Assembly (NCBI RefSeq): GCF_900215465.1
Contig: NZ_OBEH01000001.1
Coordinates: 1,260,668 to 1,324,667 of the forward strand
Direction of reading: 5' to 3'
Source: Flagellimonas pacifica
Lineage (GTDB): Bacteria; Bacteroidota; Bacteroidia; Flavobacteriales; Flavobacteriaceae
Length of the DNA stretch: 64,000 bases
Below the pieces are notes generated by a model. The model saw only the letters and a program-made list of their open reading frames with translations. It had not been told where the DNA came from and did not search any database. Positions 18,987 to 27,318 of the stretch are shown one piece after another. The number at the start of each line of letters is the position of its first letter. The first letter of the stretch is position 1. Position numbers and translations under genes: made by a program.

Positions 18987-21032
18987 ATGCAATTAGGTAA
19001 TCTACATCCACTATTTGTTCACTTGCCCATTGGAATTTTGGTTCTGGCATTCCTGATGGAGCTTTACTATGCAAAAAAACCAGCTCCAAAAGATAATGGG
19101 ACTATTTTATTTGCCTTGGGAATAGGAGCATTAAGTGCTTTGTTTTCTGTTGCATCAGGCTGGTTTTTGGGAGAGAATGGAGGATATGATGAAGTACTGT
19201 TATCCAGGCATAAATGGATAGCCATTGCATTTGCCGTAGGAGCTTTGTTATTGTTTTTTCTGAAGAAATCAACCCATGCAAAGACACAAAAGGTGTATTT
19301 GCCCGCTTTTGTATTGGTTTTAGTACTGTTGACATTGACCGGACATTATGGAGGGAGCCTTACACATGGCGAGGATTTTCTGTTTCAGGAAAAATATACG
19401 GAACCTATAATTGAAAATGTGGATGAAGCTAAGGTGTATGCTGAAATTATTCAGCCAATTCTGCAAAAAAAGTGCGTCAGTTGTCATAATAGTAGTAAGG
19501 CAAAAGGCGGATTGTTGCTCGCTTCCAAAAACGATTTATTGACAGGAGGAGATTCGGGTTCGCTTTTAGATGCTGAAGAAGGCGGAAAGCCCTCATTGTT
19601 GATGCATCGCCTATACCTCCCAATTGCCGAAAAAGAACATATGCCTCCCAAAGGAAAGGTGCAGCTCACCTCGGATGAAATGCTGTTGTTGGAATGGTGG
19701 ATGAAAAATGAAAACTGTTTTGACTGCATCACCAAAGATTTACTGGTTGATGATAAACTGGATGGTATTTTGGCATCCTTGGAAAAAGATACTTCATTGC
19801 ACGCTTTGATTGCGGAAAAAGTTGATGAGGTTCCAGCTGAGTATTTGGTGTCTCTTGCGAAACAAAATATTTCGGCTCAATTGCTTTCTGAAGAGGTGCC
19901 ATTGCTGTCAGTGAATTTATCTCATCGCAAAGACTTGACTGAAGAAGATTTTGAGTTGCTCAAAGAATTTAAAGAGAATATTGTAGAGATGAACTTGGGC
20001 TACGCTAACTTGGATAACGTGTTGGGAAAGCAACTCAAAAAGTTTAAACACTTAACCAAGCTCCAGCTACAGCGAACCCAAATTACAAATGACTTTGTCA
20101 ATATTTTGGAAAGCCTTGAATATTTGGAATCTCTAAATCTATATGGAACAGAATTGGATGATTCGGCTCTGGAAGTATTTAAAAAGTTGGAAAACCTAAA
20201 AAGTTTGTATGTATGGCAGACCAAGATGTCCAAAGAGGCCCTTGCCAAGTTTGAAAGTCAAAACAACACGGTAATGGTTCAAAGTCAAGTAGCGGATAGT
20301 GTTTTTGCATCAAGTACTTTGTCACCTCCAACAATCTTGGCAGATAAAGAGATTTTTATAGATTCCGTTGAGGTTTCCATTGAACAATATTTTGACGGTG
20401 CCAAAGTATACTACATCACTGAAAATTCAAAGAATGACACAGTTCCGAAGGAATACACAAAACCTTTTTATCTAAAGGAGACTTCTACTTTAAGGGCGTA
20501 TACAACATTGGACGGATGGGAGCCGAGTGAAGTAAGTACTGGAGATTTTTTGAAAAGTAGGGTGGAGGTAACCAATGTTTCGTTAGCTCGATCTCCACAC
20601 CCAAAGTATAAAGGCAAGGGAGGAAAGACGCTTATGGATTTGAAACGTGGGACAACAAATTTTGTAGATGGGAATTGGTTAGGGTTTGAAAGTGAGCACA
20701 TGACGGCGACCATTGAATTTAAGGATCAAACTATGATATCAAATGTTTCCGTAGGAAGTCTTTCCATACCCAATAATTGGATTTTCTTTCCCGTGGGTTA
20801 CACAGTTTGGGGTTCTACGGATGGTGACAGTTTTACTAAAATCAAGACCGTTAAATTACCTATACAACGACCTTCTGTTATTATTGAACGGAAGGCCTAT
20901 AATATTGATTTTGACCCGATAGCTTTAAAAAAAGTAAAACTGTTGGTGGAAAGCCCATTAAAAAACCCAGATTGGCATGCAGTGCCAGGTGGGAACAGTT
21001 TTATCTTTTTAGACGAGTTAGTTTTTAATTAG
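18987..21032 (+). CDS. DUF2231 membrane protein with c-type haem motif, leucine-rich segment and Fn3-associated/discoidin-like tail
   Basis: 681 residues. The N-terminal DUF2231 domain has about four membrane helices (HPLFVHLPIGILVLAFLMEL and on, to about residue 125). Next is a planctomycete-type cytochrome c domain with CVSCH (163-167) and the distal HMPPKGKVQLTSDE Met region. Then comes a leucine-rich stretch (about 305-420, LTKLQLQRTQITNDFVNI, LESLNLYGTELDDSALEVF), and last a Fn3-associated plus discoidin-like tail (about 445-681) paralogous to the preceding protein. The design suggests a membrane-anchored electron carrier or scaffold with a large periplasmic part. It is the last gene of the cluster, 11 bp after the lipoprotein gene. 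Such fusions are seen beside PSD1/DUF1501 genes; function unknown. Confidence 0.85.
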   Translation: MQLGNLHPLFVHLPIGILVLAFLMELYYAKKPAPKDNGTILFALGIGALSALFSVASGWFLGENGGYDEVLLSRHKWIAIAFAVGALLLFFLKKSTHAKTQKVYLPAFVLVLVLLTLTGHYGGSLTHGEDFLFQEKYTEPIIENVDEAKVYAEIIQPILQKKCVSCHNSSKAKGGLLLASKNDLLTGGDSGSLLDAEEGGKPSLLMHRLYLPIAEKEHMPPKGKVQLTSDEMLLLEWWMKNENCFDCITKDLLVDDKLDGILASLEKDTSLHALIAEKVDEVPAEYLVSLAKQNISAQLLSEEVPLLSVNLSHRKDLTEEDFELLKEFKENIVEMNLGYANLDNVLGKQLKKFKHLTKLQLQRTQITNDFVNILESLEYLESLNLYGTELDDSALEVFKKLENLKSLYVWQTKMSKEALAKFESQNNTVMVQSQVADSVFASSTLSPPTILADKEIFIDSVEVSIEQYFDGAKVYYITENSKNDTVPKEYTKPFYLKETSTLRAYTTLDGWEPSEVSTGDFLKSRVEVTNVSLARSPHPKYKGKGGKTLMDLKRGTTNFVDGNWLGFESEHMTATIEFKDQTMISNVSVGSLSIPNNWIFFPVGYTVWGSTDGDSFTKIKTVKLPIQRPSVIIERKAYNIDFDPIALKKVKLLVESPLKNPDWHAVPGGNSFIFLDELVFN

Positions 21033-21179
21033 ACAAGCATTTTATTTTTTATAAAAAAATGAAGCTTTAATAAGAAACATCACAATATTTGTCTTTTTTG
21101 ACAACACTTACCCCATTTTTCTTGATGATTTTTTAGTATTGAATTCTTACATTTACGAGCAACCAATACTCAAACATTT

Positions 21180-22493
21180 ATGCCTATTGTTTTTGTAATA
21201 ATTGGAATCCTCCTATTATTTCTTCTCATCGCAAAATTTAAGCTCAATGCTTTTCTTTCTTTTATAATCGTCTGCCTTTTTGTTGGGATATCCCAAAACA
21301 TGAACTTAGAAGCTCTTGTAAAAGCTATTCAAACAGGTATTGGGAACACTCTTGGTTTTCTTGTTCTTATTTTAGGTTTAGGAGCCATGCTGGGTAAACT
21401 GGTGGCTGACAGCGGTGCTGCCCAACGGATTACCACAAAGTTAGTGTCGTGGTTTGGGGTTAAATATGTGCAGTGGGCCGTGGTCTTGACTGGGTTCATT
21501 GTTGGTATTCCTATGTTTTATTCGGTTGGTTTTGTAATATTGATTCCTTTGGTATTTACCATTGCAATGTCTACAAGGTTGCCATTGCTGTATGTTGGTT
21601 TGCCCATGCTCACATCATTATCGGTAACACATGGATATCTTCCACCTCATCCCGCCCCAACCGCTATTGCGGCCATGTTCAATGCCAATATTGGAAAAAC
21701 CCTATTGTACGGAATTATCATAGCAATTCCGGCAATAGTGATTGCAGGTCCTTTATTTGCCCGCACCATAAAAAACATTGAGGCCAAGCCACTAAAAGAA
21801 TTTTACAACCCAGTTGTGATCAAAGAAGAAGATTTACCAAGTATGGCTGCAAGTGTGTTAAGTGCTTTGCTGCCCATATTGTTAATAGGAGTTGCAATAT
21901 TTGCAGAGCAATTTTTGGGAGAAGGCAACTTTAGAAATATTTTGACCTTTTTGGGTAATCCTGTCATTGCCATGTTGATTTCGGTTTTGGTTGCCATTTA
22001 TACCTTAGGGCTTTCCCGGGGTAGGAAAATGAAAGAGGTTATGGATTCTCTGTCCGTCTCTGTGTCTAGTATTACTATGATTCTATTGATTATTGCTGGT
22101 GCTGGTGCCTTAAAAGAGGTTTTGGTAGATAGTGGTGTAAGTAATTACATTGCTGATCAGTTGAAAGGTTCAAGCATATCCCCATTGGTTTTAGCTTGGC
22201 TGATTGCAACAGCTATACGAGTTTGTGTTGGTTCTGCTACGGTTGCCGGGTTAACAGCGGCTGGAATTGTGTTGCCTTTAGCTTCAGGAACAGGAGTGAA
22301 CACGGAACTTATGGTATTGGCCATTGGCTCTGGAAGTCTTATGCTATCCCATGTAAATGATACAGGTTTTTGGATGTTCAAAGAATATTTTAACCTTTCC
22401 GTCAAAGAAACACTCTCTACCTGGACGGTTATGGAGACTATGGTTGGCGTAATAGGATTATTGGGAGTACTTGCACTAAACGCATTTATATAA
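21180..22493 (+). CDS. GntP-family permease (gluconate:H+ symporter type)
   Basis: 437 residues and about 12 hydrophobic helices, the usual size for GntP/DsdX carriers. Family marks are the N-terminal LLLFLLIAKFKLNAFLSFII, GIGNTLGFLVLILGLGAMLG, GIPMFYSVGFVILIPLVF, HPAPTAIAAMF and, near the end, SATVAGLTAAGIVLPL with LMLSHVNDTGFW. GntP members carry sugar acids such as gluconate, or D-serine in the case of DsdX. It begins a group of four plus-strand genes with short gaps (9, 42 and 24 bp). The partners RidA and an M19 dipeptidase favour an amino-acid or dipeptide-like substrate over gluconate, but this is inference from neighbours only. Confidence 0.9.
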   Translation: MPIVFVIIGILLLFLLIAKFKLNAFLSFIIVCLFVGISQNMNLEALVKAIQTGIGNTLGFLVLILGLGAMLGKLVADSGAAQRITTKLVSWFGVKYVQWAVVLTGFIVGIPMFYSVGFVILIPLVFTIAMSTRLPLLYVGLPMLTSLSVTHGYLPPHPAPTAIAAMFNANIGKTLLYGIIIAIPAIVIAGPLFARTIKNIEAKPLKEFYNPVVIKEEDLPSMAASVLSALLPILLIGVAIFAEQFLGEGNFRNILTFLGNPVIAMLISVLVAIYTLGLSRGRKMKEVMDSLSVSVSSITMILLIIAGAGALKEVLVDSGVSNYIADQLKGSSISPLVLAWLIATAIRVCVGSATVAGLTAAGIVLPLASGTGVNTELMVLAIGSGSLMLSHVNDTGFWMFKEYFNLSVKETLSTWTVMETMVGVIGLLGVLALNAFI

Positions 22494-22502
22494 TTTAAAG
22501 AA

Positions 22503-22970
22503 ATGGATAAATTACCTTCAGAAAGAATAAAAGAATTAGGATTGGAATTTCCTCCAGCACCCAAACCAGTTGGAGTTTACAGACCGTTACTGGTAGTTGA
22601 TAATTTTTTATATATCTCAGGACAAGGTCCAATTAAAATGGATGGGAGCCTTATGATTGGTCGTGCAGGAGACGACTTGAATGAGGATCAGGCCAAACTG
22701 GCTGCCCGTCAAGTAGGTTTGACAATGCTTTCGACCATACAAACACATTTTGGGAGTTTGGATAAAATAAAAAGAGTGGTGAAAGTTTTGGGGATGGTCA
22801 ATTCTACCCCAGACTTTGGTAGACAACCTTATGTTGTAAATGGATTTAGTGAGCTTATGGCAGATGTGTTTGGTAAGGAAAATGGGATAGGGGTAAGAAG
22901 CGCCGTAGGGATGATGTTGCCTGATAATATTCCTGTTGAAGTAGAAGCCATGTTTGAACTTCATCAATAA
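22503..22970 (+). CDS. RidA/YjgF-family protein
   Basis: 155 residues, close to the longer RidA subgroup. The fold signatures visible are LYISGQGPIKMDGSLMIGRAG, a central LDKIKRVVKVLGMVNSTPDF and a C-terminal GVRSAVGMMLPDNIPVEVEA. In true RidA enzymes an Arg in this last region binds the substrate carboxylate; here GVRSAVG keeps an Arg. RidA proteins hydrolyse reactive enamine/imine intermediates made by PLP enzymes such as serine or threonine dehydratases. It lies between the GntP permease and an M19 dipeptidase, with 9 bp and 42 bp gaps, consistent with use of D-amino acids or dipeptides. No PLP enzyme is in this group. Confidence 0.9.
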   Translation: MDKLPSERIKELGLEFPPAPKPVGVYRPLLVVDNFLYISGQGPIKMDGSLMIGRAGDDLNEDQAKLAARQVGLTMLSTIQTHFGSLDKIKRVVKVLGMVNSTPDFGRQPYVVNGFSELMADVFGKENGIGVRSAVGMMLPDNIPVEVEAMFELHQ

Positions 22971-23012
22971 CTAAAGGGAATTAACCCAGCTTTTACCAAA
23001 CAAAATTATACT

Positions 23013-24077
23013 ATGTTCATTTTTGATGCACATTTGGACTTGGCTATGAATGCCTTGGAATGGAACAGGGACTTAACCTGGACGGTAGAGGAGATTAGAA
23101 AGAGTGAAAAAGGAATGACCGACAAGCCAGACAGGGGAAATAACACAGTATCCTTACCTGCAATGCAAAAAGGGAATATTGGTCTTTGTGTTGCCACGCA
23201 GATTGCTCGCTATGTGAAGAAAGGAAGTAAGCTTCCTGGTTGGAATTCTCCACATCAAGCTTGGGCCCAGACTCAAGGTCAATTGACATGGTATAAGGCT
23301 ATGGAGGAAATTGGTGAAATGGCGCAGATTACAAACCTAGATCAGTTAAGGAACCACCTTGAACTATGGAAGAATGAAGATGCCAAAAAGCCAATTGGAT
23401 ACATTTTAAGTCTTGAAGGAGCAGATTCAATCGTTACAATGGAGCATTTGGAAAAATCATATGAAACCGGATTAAGAGCTATTGGTCCAGCACATTATGG
23501 TCCAGGCACATATGCTCATGGTACCGATTCGGTCGGAGGAATTGGTCACAAAGGCAAAGAACTCCTTAAAAAAATAGAAGAACTCAATCTAATTTTAGAC
23601 GCTACACATTTGTGCGATATGAGTTTTTGGGAAACTATGAATGTATACAATGGTCCAGTATGGGCAAGCCATAACAATTGTCGAAAGTTTGTAGATCACA
23701 ATAGGCAATTTGCCGATGAGCAGATTAAAGAACTCATTAACAGGAAAGCTGTTATTGGAATCGCTCTGGATGCATGGATGATGGTCCCAAATTGGGTTAG
23801 AGGGAAATCAACTCCGAAAGGTATGGGGGTCACCCTTGATCAAATGGTTGATAATATAGATCATATATGCCAACTAGCGGGGAATTCATTATATGTGGGC
23901 ATAGGAACCGATCTTGACGGTGCATTTGGCAAAGAGCAAAGTCCGGATGACTTGGATACCATAGCCGATTTGCAAAAAGTACCCTCGTTATTGGCTCAAA
24001 GAGGATATTCCAAAAACGATATTGAGAATATTATGCACCTTAACTTCATAAACTTCCTGGAGAGGACTTGGAGTTAA
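23013..24077 (+). CDS. Membrane-dipeptidase-type peptidase M19
   Basis: 354 residues, a normal M19 size. The zinc ligands of the family are in place: FDAHLDLAMN (H-x-D, residues 4-6), the bridging Glu in LSLEGADSI (about 135), the His in LDATHLCDMSF, the His in WASHNNCRKF, and the Asp in GIGTDLDGAFG. M19 enzymes cleave dipeptides, often with a D-residue at the C-terminal side. No signal peptide is visible (it starts MFIFDAHLD), so it should be cytoplasmic, acting on imported dipeptide, unlike mammalian renal dipeptidase. It follows RidA and precedes an EEP-fold gene in the same direction. Confidence 0.92.
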   Translation: MFIFDAHLDLAMNALEWNRDLTWTVEEIRKSEKGMTDKPDRGNNTVSLPAMQKGNIGLCVATQIARYVKKGSKLPGWNSPHQAWAQTQGQLTWYKAMEEIGEMAQITNLDQLRNHLELWKNEDAKKPIGYILSLEGADSIVTMEHLEKSYETGLRAIGPAHYGPGTYAHGTDSVGGIGHKGKELLKKIEELNLILDATHLCDMSFWETMNVYNGPVWASHNNCRKFVDHNRQFADEQIKELINRKAVIGIALDAWMMVPNWVRGKSTPKGMGVTLDQMVDNIDHICQLAGNSLYVGIGTDLDGAFGKEQSPDDLDTIADLQKVPSLLAQRGYSKNDIENIMHLNFINFLERTWS

Positions 24078-24101
24078 AAAAATAAGAAGAAAGCAGATAA
24101 A

Positions 24102-24941
24102 ATGAAAAGAAAAGTTTTTATTGTCGCTCTAATTTGTTGTGTTTGTTTTATGAACGGACAAACATTGGATGTTATGTCCTACAATATTAGATACGATAAC
24201 CCCAAGGATAGTTTGAACAGTTGGGAACATCGTAAAGATTTCCTGATTTCCCAACTCAATTTTTATGCGCCGGCTATTTTTGGAACCCAAGAAGGGCTTG
24301 TGCACCAACTAAAAGATATTGAAAAAGGCTTAAGCAATTATTCATTTTTTGGAGTTGGACGGGATTATGGAGATGAAAGAGGGGAGTTTACAGCAATTTT
24401 TTATGACAAGAAACAGTTTGAGTTATTAAAAGAGGATACTTTTTGGTTGTCCCCAACACCAGAAAAACCATCCAAAGGATGGGATGCGGCATTGCCCAGA
24501 ATTTGTACTTATGGACTGTTCAAAACAATCAAAGAAGGAAAGAAATTTTATGTTTTTAATACCCACTTTGATCATGTTGGAGAAAAGGCTCGGACACAAA
24601 GCGCCTCATTGATTCTAGACAAAATAAAAGAATTGAATTCGGAGAACTTGCCTGTAATTGTAATGGGAGATTTCAACCTTGAGAGCAGTAGTGATGGAAT
24701 TCAATTGATGGCAAGTGCTTTAGGAGATTCTCATTTTGTGGCTGGCAAAAATGCTTTTGGACCCGAGGGTACTTTCAATGGATTTAATTTTACCCAACCT
24801 GTAACACGGAGAATAGACTACATTTTTATATCTCAGAATAATTTAATAGTACACAAAAGTGGCATTTTAAGTGATTCTCAATCTTGTAGATATCCTTCCG
24901 ATCATTTTCCTGTATATGTAGAGCTTGGATTTTCTAATTAA
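24102..24941 (+). CDS. Exported endonuclease/exonuclease/phosphatase (EEP)-fold phosphodiesterase
   Basis: 279 residues with a signal peptide (about 20 residues, ending MNGQT). EEP core motifs in order are LDVMSYNIRYDNP (Asn), IFGTQEG (the metal-binding Glu), FNTHFDHVG (His), VIVMGDFNLESSS (Asp/Asn), RRIDYIFIS and a final PSDHFPVYVEL (Asp-His). This form is the small exported EEP common in Bacteroidota and often found with glycan genes; substrates may be phosphodiesters or phosphoesters on lipids or sugars rather than DNA. It is the last gene of the GntP-RidA-M19 group. A second, only distantly similar EEP protein ends the next locus (38767-39570). Confidence 0.88.
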   Translation: MKRKVFIVALICCVCFMNGQTLDVMSYNIRYDNPKDSLNSWEHRKDFLISQLNFYAPAIFGTQEGLVHQLKDIEKGLSNYSFFGVGRDYGDERGEFTAIFYDKKQFELLKEDTFWLSPTPEKPSKGWDAALPRICTYGLFKTIKEGKKFYVFNTHFDHVGEKARTQSASLILDKIKELNSENLPVIVMGDFNLESSSDGIQLMASALGDSHFVAGKNAFGPEGTFNGFNFTQPVTRRIDYIFISQNNLIVHKSGILSDSQSCRYPSDHFPVYVELGFSN

Positions 24942-25264
24942 TTGGCGACTACTTGAACTTTGCAGAAAACAATTGGTTCTAAAAATGTTATAAAAACCAA
25001 AAACTTTTAACTGGTCCAAGATTTAAAATTAATGTTGGATAGTGTGTTTTTTCTTTACCTGTTTTCCGTAATTGTTTTTAGAAGGTTCAGAATTCTTCTT
25101 CTATTAGAGAATGAAATCTATCATTAAACGGTTTTTGTCTTTTTATGAATCTTATCAAGCATTTTTTAGAGGTATTAATCTTTGAAAGAAATACACAAAT
25201 CTGTGATAATATCAAAACCCAAATAATTTTTTTATATATTGTTGACAAATAATTAACATTATTG
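24942..25264. other. Intergenic region upstream of ECF sigma factor
   Basis: About 320 bp of AT-rich DNA with no recognisable RNA gene or strong terminator. It should hold the end of the EEP transcript and the promoter of the sigma factor gene. A 24-codon reading frame (25111-25185, plus) starts MKSIIKRFLSFYE; nothing else supports it as a gene. Confidence 0.4.
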
Positions 25265-25903
25265 ATGATGGCATCGTTTCCCGAAGCTTTATTGGACTAT
25301 AATAAAAATGATGCAAAAAGTGATTTGGGCAATAGATTAAACTCAGTTGATTTTGACCCTACAATGGAATGGAAATTATTTTGTGATGGCAGTGAATCTG
25401 CGTTTATCAAGATTTATAATCACTATTTTCAGGTTCTATATAATTTAGGGAGACAATTTTCTGGAGATACTGATTTGTTAAAGGACACCTTACAGGAAAC
25501 CTTCATAAATATTAGAAAGAAAAGGAGCAAATTGCATAAGGTGATTTCAGTAAAAGCCTTCCTCATAAAGTGCTACAGGAACAGGATTATTACAGAGCAA
25601 AAGAAACGAAAGAAAAGTATGACCATGAACTTTTCTTCTGGTTCACATGGATTTATTCTGACCCCTTCCCATGAAAGTGTCTTGATTAGCAGGCAGTTTC
25701 GCCAAGAGCAAATTGAGATGATGCAAGAGTCTTTAAACAAACTTACCCGAAGACAAAGAGAGGCTATTTATTATTTCTATTACAATGGACTTTCTTATAT
25801 CCAAATTAAGGATGTTATGGGGTTTTCCAGTGTCCGCGCAGCCAGAAACTTAATTTATAGGTCTCTTACAGAATTAAGGAAGCAAGTTGAAATTCTTGAA
25901 TAG
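25265..25903 (+). CDS. ECF RNA polymerase sigma factor (FecI-like, PUL-associated)
   Basis: 212 residues from the first ATG (a TTG one codon earlier is unlikely; the next codon is also ATG). Sigma region 2 spans about 45-115 (ESAFIKIYNHYFQVLYNLGR, then DTLQETFINIRKKR). Region 4 spans about 155-210 with LTRRQREAIYYFYYNGLSYI followed by QIKDVMGFSSVRAARN, a helix-turn-helix. The 40-residue N-terminal extension is unusual but not informative. Next downstream is a FecR anti-sigma gene and then a SusC with STN domain, the standard trans-envelope signalling cassette: ligand on SusC is sensed by FecR, which releases or activates this factor. Confidence 0.93.
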   Translation: MMASFPEALLDYNKNDAKSDLGNRLNSVDFDPTMEWKLFCDGSESAFIKIYNHYFQVLYNLGRQFSGDTDLLKDTLQETFINIRKKRSKLHKVISVKAFLIKCYRNRIITEQKKRKKSMTMNFSSGSHGFILTPSHESVLISRQFRQEQIEMMQESLNKLTRRQREAIYYFYYNGLSYIQIKDVMGFSSVRAARNLIYRSLTELRKQVEILE

Positions 25904-26089
25904 GAAGATTTTGTATACAACAATGTAATTATTGCTTGATATTGTATTTGCCTTACTTTCAGTCTTACATATTTAAATTGAATGATTATTGGTAATCCCA
26001 TACATGACATTATCAATCTTCTATTTTTAATGTAGAATAATGGTGCAAATATTAACAACACCAACAATTTATTTGAAGAAACTCAATTT

Positions 26090-26122
26090 TTTTTGATGTC
26101 ATTTATCAATTTTTGATGTCAT
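26090..26122 (+). repeat. 13-bp direct repeat, 20-bp period, upstream of fecR-like gene
   Basis: The 13-mer TTTTTGATGTCAT occurs at 26090-26102 and again at 26110-26122, two helical turns apart, ending 23 bp before the anti-sigma gene start. Placement on one face of the helix suits a binding site for a dimeric regulator or a doubled promoter element. This is inference; the copies themselves are exact. Confidence 0.6.
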
Positions 26123-26145
26123 ACTAATATATAGAGGCCATACCT

Positions 26146-27177
26146 ATGGATTATCACGAATATGAATTGGAAGATTTTCTGGCAGACCCTGAATTTAGAA
26201 ATTGGGTTTTAAAGCCAAACCCGGCCTCTCATTTTTTCTGGAAAAAATGGCTGGCTGCAAACCCTTCTAAAAAGACAACGGTATTAGCAGCAAAAGAAAT
26301 TGTTTTGTCGTTGAAGTTTCATTCAGGTGATGAAGTTGACCAAAAAGAGCAAGGAGAGATTTTGAAATCCATTTTGGGAAAGCGAAAAATGACCTCCAAG
26401 GTTAAGAAAATAAATCTAAATACTATTGCATTTCAGGTTGCAGCTTGTGGATTGTTGATGGTAGCTATGGCCTTTGGCCATAGTACGTTGACATCTACAG
26501 AAATTCAACCATCTGCAATTCCTATTAAGTATGTTGTAAAAGAGAATCATAAAGGACAGAAATCCAGAATAACATTGCCGGATGGATCCACGATATTTCT
26601 TAACAACAACAGTAAAGTCATGTATGCTTCAAAATTTGTTGGCAAACGTGAGATTTTTTTGGAAGGAGAGGCATTTTTTCAAGTAAAAAAAGATTCAACA
26701 AAACCCTTTATGGTTAATTCCAATGGTTTGTTGACCCAGGCATTGGGAACTTCATTCAATATAAAAGCCAATAAGGGAAAGAAAGTTGAAGTTGGTTTGG
26801 TTACGGGAAAGATTTCCGTATCTACAGCTACGTTAGATGACAATATTGAAATAATTGATAGTTCTGGCGGAAAAGCTACCTATGATACGATGGAGGGGAA
26901 ATTGGATATTTCTTCTTATGGAGATATGGATTTTTATAAATGGACTAAAAGGATACTGGTTTTTAAGGCAGCTGATTTTGATGAAATAGAGGAATCTTTA
27001 GAAAATTGGTATGATGTTGACATTACTGTGCGCAATTTAAACAGGCGTATCAACTATACTGGTGAATTCCCTAGTGAAAGTCTGGAGAATGTTTTGGAAC
27101 GAATAGCTTTTGTTGAAAAGTTCTCCTTTAGGATAGATGAAGAAAATGAAAGGAAAGTAACAATTTTTTTTAACTAA
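26146..27177 (+). CDS. FecR-family anti-sigma factor
   Basis: 343 residues. The cytoplasmic N-terminal part (1-92) contains FLADPEFRNWVLKPNP and FWKKWLAANPS, typical of FecR anti-sigma helices. One membrane helix follows (about 95-113). The periplasmic FecR domain (about 130-235) has ITLPDGSTIFLNNNSKVMY, FLEGEAFFQVKKDSTKPFMV and ALGTSFNIKA. The DUF4974 domain at the end (about 265-343) has ILVFKAADFDEIEESLENWY. It couples the STN domain of the downstream SusC to the ECF sigma factor encoded 242 bp upstream. Confidence 0.95.
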   Translation: MDYHEYELEDFLADPEFRNWVLKPNPASHFFWKKWLAANPSKKTTVLAAKEIVLSLKFHSGDEVDQKEQGEILKSILGKRKMTSKVKKINLNTIAFQVAACGLLMVAMAFGHSTLTSTEIQPSAIPIKYVVKENHKGQKSRITLPDGSTIFLNNNSKVMYASKFVGKREIFLEGEAFFQVKKDSTKPFMVNSNGLLTQALGTSFNIKANKGKKVEVGLVTGKISVSTATLDDNIEIIDSSGGKATYDTMEGKLDISSYGDMDFYKWTKRILVFKAADFDEIEESLENWYDVDITVRNLNRRINYTGEFPSESLENVLERIAFVEKFSFRIDEENERKVTIFFN

Positions 27178-27219
27178 TAACTCTTAAAACTTAAACAAAT
27201 GAAAATGAAAAACTACCCG

Positions 27220-27273
27220 TAAAAAATAAGTTTGCTCCAACGAAAATGGCACTTTCGATGGAAACAAACTTAT
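27220..27273 (-). terminator. Terminator-like hairpin antisense to susC leader
   Basis: Bases 27226-27234 (ATAAGTTTG) pair with 27265-27273, CCA at 27237-27239 with TGG at 27259-27261, and CGAAA at 27241-27245 with TTTCG at 27253-27257. That gives 17 pairs with small internal loops and a 7-nt end loop. On the minus strand the hairpin is followed directly by a run of six to seven T (A-run 27220-27226 on the plus strand). There is no T-run on the plus side. No minus-strand gene is annotated here, so it would end an RNA running antisense to the start of susC. Confidence 0.5.
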
Positions 27274-27318
27274 CATCAAAAGTTCAATTAAAATTATCAA
27301 CTAAACCGATGTAAAAGT

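Noticed and set aside
25111..25185. 24-codon plus-strand frame MKSIIKRFLSFYE...
   Set aside because: Short, AT-rich surroundings, no homology recognised and no operon context.
27226..27273. Reading the susC leader hairpin as a plus-strand attenuator
   Set aside because: No T-run follows on the plus strand; the T-run is on the minus side, so an antisense terminator is the better reading, although a leader role cannot be excluded.
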